Positions 1 to 7,249 of a stretch of DNA of 64,000 nt are shown here, one piece after another. Made by a program: the position numbers and the translations under genes. Source of the DNA: Bradyrhizobium sp. CCGB12 (lineage in GTDB: Bacteria; Pseudomonadota; Alphaproteobacteria; Rhizobiales; Xanthobacteraceae); NCBI RefSeq assembly GCF_024199845.1, contig NZ_JANADO010000001.1, forward strand, positions 4,154,001 to 4,218,000, in the 5' to 3' direction. The notes under the pieces were generated by a model. That model saw nothing but the letters and a program-made list of their open reading frames with translations, made no database searches and was not told the origin of the DNA. Positions within the stretch are counted from its first letter, which is position 1; each line of letters starts with the position of its first letter.

Positions 1-30
1 GGGGTCGTCCTCAACAACGAGCAGGCGCAC
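1..30 (-). CDS. Response regulator, N-terminal fragment (cut by window edge)
   Basis: Only the first ten codons are in the window. Read from a GTG at 30 they give MRLLVVEDDP, the first beta strand and acidic pocket of a CheY-like receiver domain (the paired aspartates bind Mg2+). A GGAGAG ribosome-binding site lies at 34-40, a few bases upstream of the GTG, which supports this start. The rest of the protein, including any output domain, lies outside the window, so its class cannot be told. Confidence 0.6.
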   Translation of the reverse strand, partial: MRLLVVEDDP

Positions 31-272
31 GCGTCTCTCCAAAGATTGGCTGCAAGAACAGCCTTGCATGACCACCGCCAGAGATGAGCAATTCCGGCGT
101 GAACTGAGTATGAACGCGGGGAACCGGCCATGTTACTTTTTGGTCATATAGCAGTTTCGCCCGCCGATACGCCTGCGCCCGCCAGTCCAACCGGACGAGC
201 CGGCAGCCTGGCGGGCGCAATGTGCCGCGTCATGCGGCGAATAGAAAGGTCGGAGGCGTCCGGGTCCGCCCG
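31..272. other. Intergenic stretch, no gene recognised
   Basis: About 240 bases between the response regulator start (minus) and the end of a small membrane protein gene (minus). I see no convincing reading frame, RNA gene or terminator. It should hold the regulator's promoter. Confidence 0.4.
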
Positions 273-428
273 TCAGGTCCGGAAAAACACGAACCAGATG
301 ACGGCGAGGATCAGGATCGCAAGCCCGGTCGAGATGGCGAGCAGCGCCGCCACCGAGGGGCCGGGCTCGCCCTGACGGGCCTCAGTCGGAGTTTCGACGA
401 TCTGATGCTGCTCTCGGGTGGTTGCCAT
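273..428 (-). CDS. Small single-span membrane protein (51 aa)
   Basis: A 51-residue protein with a polar N-terminal half and one C-terminal hydrophobic segment (about residues 26-48, VAALLAISTGLAILILAVIW) ending in VFFRT, so it is probably a single-span inner-membrane protein. The ATG at 428 has a GAGGG ribosome-binding site just upstream. The frame runs further upstream but without such a site. It is divergent from the Ku gene, about 235 bases away. I do not recognise a family and propose no function. Confidence 0.6.
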   Translation of the reverse strand: MATTREQHQIVETPTEARQGEPGPSVAALLAISTGLAILILAVIWFVFFRT

Positions 429-662
429 GATACCCTCAATCTCTGGATGTCGCTTCGCTAGCCGCGACCTCCTCGCAGCCGATGTCCCCAGCCAACGCGT
501 GATTGAATATGATGTTCCGGCTTTTGCGCTCCAATCGGGCGGCAACCGCAGGGCTCAGCGGCCGGTTAACGCAGTTGCAAGATTCAGCAACCCGCCTTGC
601 TATGATTCGTTGTTCCCCGATGGTATCCTTGTCATCTGTCCCCGTTGCGTTTGGAGTAGCCC

Positions 663-1646
663 ATGGCCCCCCGCGCCAATTGGAAGGGTTTTTTGCGCCT
701 GTCGCTCGTGACCTGCCCGGTCGCGCTCTATCCGGCCACTTCGGATACGGAGAAAGTCTCCTTCAACCAGATCAACCGCAAGACCGGCCACCGGATCAAG
801 TACCTCAAGGTCGACGCCGAGACCGGTGACGAGGTGACGTCCGAGGACATCGTCAAGGGCTACAAGGTCGATACCGACACCTATATCGAGGTCACCAAGG
901 ACGAGCTCGATGAGATCGCGCTGGACTCCACGCACACGATCGAGATCGACGAATTCGTGCCGAAGGCCGACATCGACAATCGCTATTTGATCCGCCCCTA
1001 TTACCTCGTGCCGGACGGCAAGGTCGGCCACGACGCCTATGCGGTGATCCGCGAGACTATCCGCAGCATGGACAAGGTCGCGATCGGCCGCGTGGTGCTG
1101 ACCAACCGCGAGCACATCATCGCGCTGGAGCCGCTCGAGAGCGGGCTGATGGGCACGCTGCTGCGCTACCCCTACGAGGTCCGCAGCGAGACCGAGTATT
1201 TCGACGACATCCAGGACGTGAAGCTGACCAGGGACATGCTCGACCTCGCCAAGCACATCGTCGAGAAGAAGTCCGGCGCGTTCGAGCCCGAGCTGTTCGA
1301 GGATCATTACGAGACCGCGCTGATCGATCTCATCAACCAGAAGCGCAGCGGCATGCCGATCGCAGCCAAGGCCGCGCCGAAGACCGGCGGCAACGTCATC
1401 AACCTGATGGACGCGCTGAAGAAGAGCATCGCGAACGAGAAGGACGCAGGCCCCGCGACGAAGGTCGCCAAGGAGGCCGTCAAGGGCAAGAAGCCGAAGA
1501 AGCGCGCCGAGGGCCAGCGCGAGATGCTGCTGCCGATATCAGGCAAGGGCGGCAAGGACGCGGCTGCAAAGATTGCGCCCAAGGAAGCCACGAAGAAGGC
1601 CGACAAGCCGGTGCGCGCGCCAGCGCGGGCGAAGAAGGCGAGCTAG
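663..1646 (+). CDS. ku: Ku protein, bacterial non-homologous end joining
   Basis: 327 residues, slightly longer than a typical bacterial Ku. The Ku core beta-barrel starts at once (ANWKGFLRLSLVTCPVALYP) and covers about residues 5-255. The C-terminal 70 residues are rich in lysine and alanine, the extended tail that in bacterial Ku binds DNA and recruits LigD. Ku homodimers thread onto broken DNA ends. A GGAG site lies nine bases before the ATG. No ligD is in this window; rhizobia often carry several ku copies, some apart from ligD, so this may be an orphan copy. Confidence 0.95.
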   Translation: MAPRANWKGFLRLSLVTCPVALYPATSDTEKVSFNQINRKTGHRIKYLKVDAETGDEVTSEDIVKGYKVDTDTYIEVTKDELDEIALDSTHTIEIDEFVPKADIDNRYLIRPYYLVPDGKVGHDAYAVIRETIRSMDKVAIGRVVLTNREHIIALEPLESGLMGTLLRYPYEVRSETEYFDDIQDVKLTRDMLDLAKHIVEKKSGAFEPELFEDHYETALIDLINQKRSGMPIAAKAAPKTGGNVINLMDALKKSIANEKDAGPATKVAKEAVKGKKPKKRAEGQREMLLPISGKGGKDAAAKIAPKEATKKADKPVRAPARAKKAS

Positions 1647-1704
1647 ACGCATCGCATCTGCCATCGCGCCGTGATGTCCCCCCTCGCCGGCCGGCCGGCC
1701 TGAC

Positions 1705-1941
1705 ATGCCCTGGTCGGCGGCGTTCGACGATCCGGTTCGCGTGAGCAGCAAGCGCAAGCTGCTCACGCTTCAGGAGGCGGCGGACTACATCATGCAGCTG
1801 CCCGAGAACGCCCAGCACGAGGCGCACTGGCAGACCGCCATCGAGACCTTGATCAAAGCGGCCGAGACCGGCGGCGGCTGGATGATGTTCGCACGCATCG
1901 CCATGTTGCGGGCGCTGAATGCGGACGGACGACGCGAATGA
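1705..1941 (+). CDS. Small conserved hypothetical protein (78 aa)
   Basis: 78 residues opening MPWSAAFDDPV, then a helical stretch (LTLQEAADYIMQLP and WQTAIETLIKAAETGGG) and a methionine-rich end. The pattern of a short DP-containing start, a parameter-like strand and an alpha-helical tail recalls small soluble proteins common in Bradyrhizobium. I keep the ATG at 1705 because the MPW opening looks conserved, although a GTG at 1741 is possible and no strong ribosome-binding site is visible. It lies 58 bases after ku on the same strand. Function unknown. Confidence 0.6.
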   Translation: MPWSAAFDDPVRVSSKRKLLTLQEAADYIMQLPENAQHEAHWQTAIETLIKAAETGGGWMMFARIAMLRALNADGRRE

Positions 1942-2048
1942 GAGCGTTGGTGAATGCCGTCGGTTGGCATGCTTGCCGAGCCGTTGCCGAACAGGCTCAA
2001 TAATCCGTTAAGCGCGAGGTGATTTCCCGATACGGCGGAGCTCTGCGC

Positions 2049-2318
2049 GTGAACCAGGGTATTCCTACGGGACACAAAATTAATCATTGGTTCTCCATGC
2101 GCACAGCATGGTCCCAGCCTCGATCGAGCCAAGGTTCGCGTGCCGTGCAGCAGCAGGACGTCAGAAAGAACTACATCAGCATCGTGAACGATGCTCCCGA
2201 GAGCGAGCGGGCCGCGGGCACGGGTGCGCGTTCGCAGCCGGGGCCGATGAAGGACTTCGTCGGCCGCCTCACAGCCGTGCTGAAGCGCCGCCTCCCCGGC
2301 ACAACGATCACGTCCTAG
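2049..2318 (+). CDS. Hypothetical protein (89 aa), weakly supported
   Basis: An 89-codon frame whose second half has codon use like real genes of this genome (high GC at third positions from about 2140 on), ending in a basic helix, KDFVGRLTAVLKRRLP. The GTG at 2049 has a GGAG site at 2037-2040 with an eight-base spacer; an internal ATG at 2097 is an alternative. No family is recognised and the first third has poor codon use, so the start and even the gene are uncertain. Confidence 0.35.
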   Translation: MNQGIPTGHKINHWFSMRTAWSQPRSSQGSRAVQQQDVRKNYISIVNDAPESERAAGTGARSQPGPMKDFVGRLTAVLKRRLPGTTITS

Positions 2319-2530
2319 CGGACGCTGCGGCTGGCGCGTCCTCCGAGCAGCTGTCGATTTGCATCCATTTGGATGGATCGATGGAACCTTAATTTAATGA
2401 ATGCCATCGTATGTGACGGGAGCGCGACCGCCCGGGCTTAATTCTTTTGACGCGCAGAAATCTATTCGATCGATTTTCGGGTTCGAAAAAGATGCGGCCA
2501 TACATTGGATCGGATGAAAAGGAGTTGGCA

Positions 2531-2695
2531 ATGAGTTTGCTTAGGTCTTTCCTTGCCGATGAGACTGGCGCCACCGCCATCGAGTACGGCCTGATCGCCG
2601 CCGGCATTGCACTGGCCATCGTGACCGTCGTGAACAACACCGGCAGCCAGCTCCTCAACAACAAGTTCAACTCGATCAGCTCGTCGCTGAAGTAA
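2531..2695 (+). CDS. flp: Flp/Fap-type pilin subunit
   Basis: A 54-residue type IVb (Flp) prepilin: short basic leader ending ADETG, then the class motif with conserved Glu-Tyr (ATAIEYGLIAAGIALAIV) inside the single hydrophobic helix, and a short polar tail. A TadV/CpaA-type prepilin peptidase would cut after the Gly. The product assembles into tight-adherence pili used for surface attachment. The ATG at 2531 has a GGAG site seven bases upstream; upstream in-frame ATGs lack one. No tad/cpa secretion genes are nearby, so this pilin is separate from its machinery here. Confidence 0.9.
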   Translation: MSLLRSFLADETGATAIEYGLIAAGIALAIVTVVNNTGSQLLNNKFNSISSSLK

Positions 2696-3050
2696 CGGCC
2701 GCGAAGGCCCGAGGCGACGCCCTGCTCGCCTTGAGTTCGGCGCGGCCTCCGGCTGCGCCGCTAGCGGCCATGCCGTCCCCTGTCATTGCGAGCGAAGCAA
2801 TCCAAAGTTCTTCCGCGGAGGGATTCTGGATTGCTTCGTCGCTTCGCTCCTCGCAATGACGGAGTGTGACGCGCTTCTCTTCCACTGACATTTCAGCAGA
2901 CACAGCTTCGCGCATTCGCCCGGGCACGACGACCGGTATTCCGCAAAACAGAATTTCTTTAAATGCGAATATTTGGGCGCTTACGATAACCCGCCGCTGG
3001 CGTGTTTTGCCCGTCGGACAACAAAGGGATCGTAGCCCGGATGGAGCGAA
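2696..3050. other. Gene-free region between flp and the IS element
   Basis: About 350 bases without a supported gene. It holds one copy of the long CATTGCGAG palindrome (2782-2860), a GTGTTTTGCCCG sequence near 3000 that also occurs inverted near 17690, and the left half of the palindrome interrupted by the insertion sequence (from 3036). Confidence 0.5.
2782..2860. repeat. Long palindromic repeat, family A copy 1
   Basis: Outer arms GTCATTGCGAG and CTCGCAATGAC and inner arms GAAGCAATCCA and TGGATTGCTTC form a long imperfect hairpin around a GC-rich centre. Related copies are at 49096-49179 and 55131-55208, all intergenic. This resembles the dispersed palindromic elements of Bradyrhizobium chromosomes. 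Confidence 0.85.
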
Positions 3051-4736
3051 GAGACTGGGCAAGATTCTAACATCGAGTGAAGGTAGGATTCGGCATGACG
3101 AATCGTACCTTCAAAACCGGCGTCAGGCGGGATCAGCCGAGCCTTCTGCCGGCGCGGGTGGAAGATTATGTGGCCGGCGACAATCCGGTTCGGGTGATCG
3201 AGGCTTTTGTTGCAGCGCTTGACCTCGGGAAGCTTGGCTTCCGCCATGCCGGATCGAGCGGCGGGGCTGGACAGCCACCTTATGACCCGGCCGACCTGCT
3301 GAAGCTTTATCTTTATGGCTACCTGAACCGGATCCGGTCGTCGCGCAACCTGGAGCGCGAAGCCCGGCGCAATCTGGAACTGATCTGGCTGATGAAGCGC
3401 CTGGTGCCGGGCTATCGCACCATCGCCAAGTTCCGCCAGGAGAACTGGAAGACGCTCAAGGCGGTGAACCGGGAGTTTGTGCTGATGCTGCGCGAACTCG
3501 GTCTGATTGGCGGAGAGGTTGTGGCGATCGACGGTGCGTTTTTTGATGGCAACGCCAGCAAGGCGAGCATCAAAACGCAGCGCAAGCTCGCCAAGCGGCT
3601 GGCGGAGATCGAGCAGGATATTGAAGCCTATGGTGCCACGCTCGAGGCCAACGACAGCGCCGAGGTGGAACGTCCACCCGCGGGGCGGGATGGCGGAGGC
3701 GATGGCAGTCGCGGCGGAGACCTCGCACAAGAGGTGGCGGCGTTGATGGCCAAGCGCGCCAGCTTGCAGGCCGATCTGGCACGACTGGAGGAGAGCGGGC
3801 AGACGCAGCTGTCGCGAACCGATCCGGATGCCCGCCTGTTGTCGAAGAACGGCCAGGTGGTGGCAGGCTATAACGTTCAGATCGGCGTCGACGACAAGCA
3901 CGCTCTGATCGCGGCGAGCGAGGTCGTCAACGACGGCAACGATAGCGGCCAGCTTTACGACATGGCCAAGGCCGCAAAGGACGAGCTTGGCGTCGAGACG
4001 CTGACGGTTCTCGCCGATACCGGCTACTACAACGGCCATACGCTCAAGGACTGCGAGGAGAACGGCATTGCCGCCTACGTTCCGCTGGCCAAGCGAACCA
4101 CGCGGCTCGAAGCGCAGGATCGCATCAGCCATGAGGCGTTCGCCTACGACGCCGAAGCGGATGTCTATCGCTGTCCCGCCGGCAAGCAGCTGCGTCCCAC
4201 GGACGGTCGCAAGACCAACGGCAACCGGATCGAGATCAGGTATGTCAGCCGCAAGTCAGATTGCGACGCCTGCCCGCTGCGCGCGCGCTGTGTCACCGTC
4301 AAGATCCCGACGCGCACCGTCCAGCGCTGGGAGCATGAAGCGGTGCTGGATCGGCATCGCGCGCGGATGCAGGGCGCCGAGGCCCAGATGCGCCGCCGCG
4401 CCGAACTCGCCGAACACCCCTTCGGCACCATCAAATGCCGGGCCGGCTACCGCCACTTCCTCGTCCGCGGCTTCGACAAAGTCTGTGGCGAATGGAGCCT
4501 GATGGCGCTTTGCTACAATTTCTCCCGAGTCCTCAGCATTCTCGGCCTCGACGCCTTCATGGCCTATCTGGCAAGCCGGCTTCCGCATTTGGCACTCTTG
4601 CTGCTCAACGCCATCACCGACATCACCGACATCATCACCCGGATACGGCCCGCTCCAGCGCCAATCCGAGCCCAAATCCGTCCAATTTTCCGATATGCCG
4701 CGTAAGCCGCGCCCAAACAAATACTTGCCCAGCCTC
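3051..4736 (+). mobile_element. IS1182-type insertion sequence, complete
   Basis: About 1.69 kb with one transposase gene. The ends are inverted: 3051 starts GAGACTGGGCAAG and the complement from 4736 starts GAGGCTGGGCAAG, matching at 12 of the first 13 positions. The right boundary could be two bases further out (4738). It is inserted into a genomic palindrome, a target preference known for some members of this family. The intact transposase and good terminal repeats suggest a recent, possibly active copy. Confidence 0.85.
3095..4705 (+). CDS. IS1182-family transposase (DDE)
   Basis: About 536 residues from the ATG at 3095 (an upstream GTG at 3077 is less likely; AGG lies before the ATG). 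The N-terminal InsH/DUF772-like domain (about 15-130) precedes the DDE catalytic fold: first Asp in VVAIDGAFFDGNASK, second in VLADTGYYNGHTL, and the C-terminal conserved block EHPFGTIK...FLVRG...EWSLMALCYN that contributes the glutamate. A Cys-rich stretch (CDACPLRARC) near residue 390 may bind zinc, common in the DDE_Tnp_1_6 branch. The frame is intact. It catalyses cut-and-paste movement of its own element. Confidence 0.93.
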   Translation: MTNRTFKTGVRRDQPSLLPARVEDYVAGDNPVRVIEAFVAALDLGKLGFRHAGSSGGAGQPPYDPADLLKLYLYGYLNRIRSSRNLEREARRNLELIWLMKRLVPGYRTIAKFRQENWKTLKAVNREFVLMLRELGLIGGEVVAIDGAFFDGNASKASIKTQRKLAKRLAEIEQDIEAYGATLEANDSAEVERPPAGRDGGGDGSRGGDLAQEVAALMAKRASLQADLARLEESGQTQLSRTDPDARLLSKNGQVVAGYNVQIGVDDKHALIAASEVVNDGNDSGQLYDMAKAAKDELGVETLTVLADTGYYNGHTLKDCEENGIAAYVPLAKRTTRLEAQDRISHEAFAYDAEADVYRCPAGKQLRPTDGRKTNGNRIEIRYVSRKSDCDACPLRARCVTVKIPTRTVQRWEHEAVLDRHRARMQGAEAQMRRRAELAEHPFGTIKCRAGYRHFLVRGFDKVCGEWSLMALCYNFSRVLSILGLDAFMAYLASRLPHLALLLLNAITDITDIITRIRPAPAPIRAQIRPIFRYAA

Positions 4737-4780
4737 ATAGCGAAATCCGGGGACCAGCTCCGACGGGATGCGGTTACCTG

Positions 4781-4820
4781 TATTACGCCGTATTACGCCG
4801 AATTGCGCCCGATTACGCCA
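4781..4820. repeat. Four-unit 10-bp tandem repeat
   Basis: Two perfect units TATTACGCCG (4781-4800) are followed by two diverged units AATTGCGCCC and GATTACGCCA, keeping an exact ten-base period. It lies about 45 bases right of the insertion sequence. It may be expansion within a palindromic element that contains a GATTACGC motif. Confidence 0.6.
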
Positions 4821-4915
4821 CATTCCATCCGGGCAACGGCGCTTTGACGACCATGTGAGTCCTGATACTCTTCGGCACTGACGATCGATGAACCAGAGCA
4901 GCTTGAAGGACGCGG

Positions 4916-5323
4916 ATGAGAAGCGTGACGATCCTGGCTCTCAGCCTCATGTTGGTCGGCGTCTGGTGGCACGACGGCGCGAAGGGACAGACGTCGGCCC
5001 AACCGCCGGTTTCGCTGACTCCGCCCGATGCATCGCCGCCGCGCGCGAGCGTCAAAAATTCCAGACCCCCGCCGGCGGCATCCAGCAGAGAGGCTTCGCC
5101 ACCCGTGATCGGCGGACTTCCATCAGCGCCGAATCCGGCCGCTGACTATGATGGCTTCAGCGTAGGCACCGTCGATGACAATGACACCCCAAGTCAGCCG
5201 ACGCCGGCTGCGAGATCACGCGCATCAAAGGACTCCAAGTCCAATACGGATGCCGCGTCATCGATCGATCAGGAAGACGAGTCGTTGAAGCGGAAACTGA
5301 CGATCTGCAAAAACTGCAAATAG
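4916..5323 (+). CDS. Exported proline/serine-rich hypothetical protein
   Basis: 135 residues. A signal peptide spans about 1-24 (basic start, hydrophobic LALSLMLVGVW, probable cut after AKG or GQ). The mature part is low-complexity, rich in Pro, Ser, Ala and Asp, with no fold visible, and ends in KLTICKNCK, a CxxC pair that could bind metal or form a disulfide. GAAGGA lies upstream of the ATG. No homologous family is recognised. Location is probably periplasmic. Confidence 0.6.
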   Translation: MRSVTILALSLMLVGVWWHDGAKGQTSAQPPVSLTPPDASPPRASVKNSRPPPAASSREASPPVIGGLPSAPNPAADYDGFSVGTVDDNDTPSQPTPAARSRASKDSKSNTDAASSIDQEDESLKRKLTICKNCK

Positions 5324-5334
5324 GAAGCTCGTGA

Positions 5335-5362
5335 CCCGGATGGAGCGAAGCGAAATCCGGGG
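5335..5362. repeat. Palindromic repeat family B, uninterrupted copy
   Basis: CCCGGATGGAGCGAAGCG followed by AAATCCGGGG is the intact form of the sequence that the insertion element splits at 3036-4753. It sits between the exported protein gene and the ThDP enzyme gene, with a trailing CATCCGGACTAC that can also pair with the CCGGATG arm. Confidence 0.75.
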
Positions 5363-5502
5363 ATCGGCTTACGCGCCATCCGGACTACGACAGCTTGCTG
5401 CATAGCTGACTGTCGCCCCTCCGCGCTTTACCGCCCCCGTATTTCCTGATCCTCTCTCCCCAACCAGCCGGGACCAACCGGCCTGCCAGGGAGAGAGACG
5501 CC

Positions 5503-7137
5503 ATGAAGCTCGGCACCGCCATTGCGGAAATCATGAGGCGTGAGGGGATCGAGATCCTCTGCGGTTATCCCGTCAACCATTTGATCGAGCATGCGGCGAT
5601 GGCGGAGATCCGGCCGGTGATGGTGCGGCAGGAGCGCGTCGGCATCCACATGGCGGATGCGATCTCGCGGGTGACGTCGGGCCGCAGCATCGGCGCGTTC
5701 TGCATGCAGCATGGGCCCGGCGCGGAGAATGCGATGGGCGGCGTCGCACAGTGCTTTGGCGAATCCGTGCCCGTGCTGGTGCTGCCGATGGGATATCAGC
5801 GCAGGCTTGCGCATATCGAGCCGAACTTCAATTCCAGCGAGGCGATGAAGCCGTTCGCGAAATCCTCCGAACCGATCATTCTCGCGGCAGAAGTCGCCAA
5901 CATCTTCCGCCGCGCCTTCACGAAACTCAAGAACGGTCGCGGCGGACCTGTCATCGTCGAGATCCCCTCTGACATGTGGAACGAGGAGGTGCCGGAACCG
6001 CTGAACTACACGCCGGTGCTGCGCACGCGCTACGGCGCCGACCCTGTTCACGTCAAGGAAGCAGCCAGCCTGCTCGTAAATGCAAAACGGGCGGTGATCT
6101 ATGCCGGCCAGGGCGTGCATTACGCGCAGGCGTGGCCACAACTGAAACGGCTGGCCGAGCGGCTGGCGATCCCCGTCACCACCAGCTTAGGGGGCAAATC
6201 GTCGTTTCCGGAAACGCATCCGCTCTCGCTCGGCTCCGGCGGGCTCGCGGTGCCGCGCGCCGTGCCGAAATTCCTCGCGGAGGCCGACGTCATCTTCGGC
6301 ATCGGCTGCTCCTTCACCGAGACCAATTTCGGCATCGCGATGCCGAAGGGCAAGACCGTCATCCATTCCACGCTCGACCCCAATCATCTCAACAAGGATG
6401 TGGAAGCGACGATCGGCCTCGTCGGCGATGCCGGCCTGGTGCTCGATGCGCTGCTGGAGGAGATCGGCAAGGCCGTCACGTCCGATCGTGATGCGTCCGC
6501 CGTCGCAGCCGAGATCGCGGCCTCGCACAAGGAGTGGCTGGGGAAATGGATGCCGAAACTCACCAGCAATGATGCTCCCTTGAGCCCTTATCGCGTGCTC
6601 TGGGACTTGCAACACACCGTCGACATCAAGAACACCATCATCACGCATGATGCCGGCAGCCCGCGCGACCAGCTCTCGCCGTTCTGGAAATCGGTCGAGC
6701 CCCTCACCTATCTCGGCTGGGGCAAGACGACGCAGCTCGGCTATGGCCTTGGGCTCGCCATGGGCGCCAAGCTGGCAAAGCCGGACAAGCTCTGCATCAA
6801 TGTCTGGGGTGATGCGGCCATTGGTTTCACCGGCATGGATTTCGAGACCGCGGTGCGCGAGCGCATCCCGATCATGTCGATCCTGCTCAACAATTTCTCG
6901 ATGGCGATCGAATTGAAGGTGATGCCGGTCTCGACCGAAAAATATCGCTCGACCGACATCTCCGGCGACTACGCCGCGATGGCGCGCGCCTTCGGCGGTT
7001 ATGGCGAGCGGGTGACGCGGCCTGAGGACATCATCCCTGCGATCAAGCGCGGCATCCAGAAGACGCAGGAAGGGATTCCGGTGCTGCTGGAATTCATCAC
7101 CAGCAAGGAGACCGAGGTGTCGCGGCCCGGCACGTGA
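5503..7137 (+). CDS. Thiamine-diphosphate-requiring enzyme, acetolactate-synthase-like
   Basis: 544 residues with the three-domain ThDP plan: an N-terminal PYR domain with the catalytic glutamate in VRQERVGIHMADA, a central FAD/NAD-like domain (about 190-340), and a C-terminal PP domain with the cofactor motif beginning WGDAAIGF (residues 435-442) and ending ILLNN. The motif reads GDA where many relatives have GDG. A GGGAGAGAG site precedes the ATG. The family includes acetolactate synthase, oxalyl-CoA decarboxylase, sulfoacetaldehyde acetyltransferase and benzoylformate decarboxylase; the substrate cannot be assigned. No small regulatory ilvN-like subunit follows, so housekeeping acetolactate synthase is unlikely. 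Confidence 0.88.
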   Translation: MKLGTAIAEIMRREGIEILCGYPVNHLIEHAAMAEIRPVMVRQERVGIHMADAISRVTSGRSIGAFCMQHGPGAENAMGGVAQCFGESVPVLVLPMGYQRRLAHIEPNFNSSEAMKPFAKSSEPIILAAEVANIFRRAFTKLKNGRGGPVIVEIPSDMWNEEVPEPLNYTPVLRTRYGADPVHVKEAASLLVNAKRAVIYAGQGVHYAQAWPQLKRLAERLAIPVTTSLGGKSSFPETHPLSLGSGGLAVPRAVPKFLAEADVIFGIGCSFTETNFGIAMPKGKTVIHSTLDPNHLNKDVEATIGLVGDAGLVLDALLEEIGKAVTSDRDASAVAAEIAASHKEWLGKWMPKLTSNDAPLSPYRVLWDLQHTVDIKNTIITHDAGSPRDQLSPFWKSVEPLTYLGWGKTTQLGYGLGLAMGAKLAKPDKLCINVWGDAAIGFTGMDFETAVRERIPIMSILLNNFSMAIELKVMPVSTEKYRSTDISGDYAAMARAFGGYGERVTRPEDIIPAIKRGIQKTQEGIPVLLEFITSKETEVSRPGT

Positions 7138-7249
7138 TACGGGTCGAGTTTCGGCGGCAACGCTGCGCCTCGGGCGCTGGCTCCTGCCGCAGGAGATGTG
7201 ATAATCCGCCTTGGTGCCGCGCACGTCGCGGCATCAAGCCGGATTGCGA

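Larger units (their letters stand above)
3036..4753. repeat. Palindromic repeat (family B) split by an IS element
   Basis: The left half CCCGGATGGAGCGAA (3036-3050) and right half GCGAAATCCGGGG (4740-4752) join to the uninterrupted sequence seen at 5335-5362. The CCCGGAT and ATCCGGG arms identify the target as a palindrome. An AGCGAA hexamer lies at both junctions (3045-3050 and 4739-4744). It may be a target duplication, but the intact repeat already contains AGCGAAGCGAA, so a true duplication cannot be told from pre-existing sequence. Confidence 0.8.
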
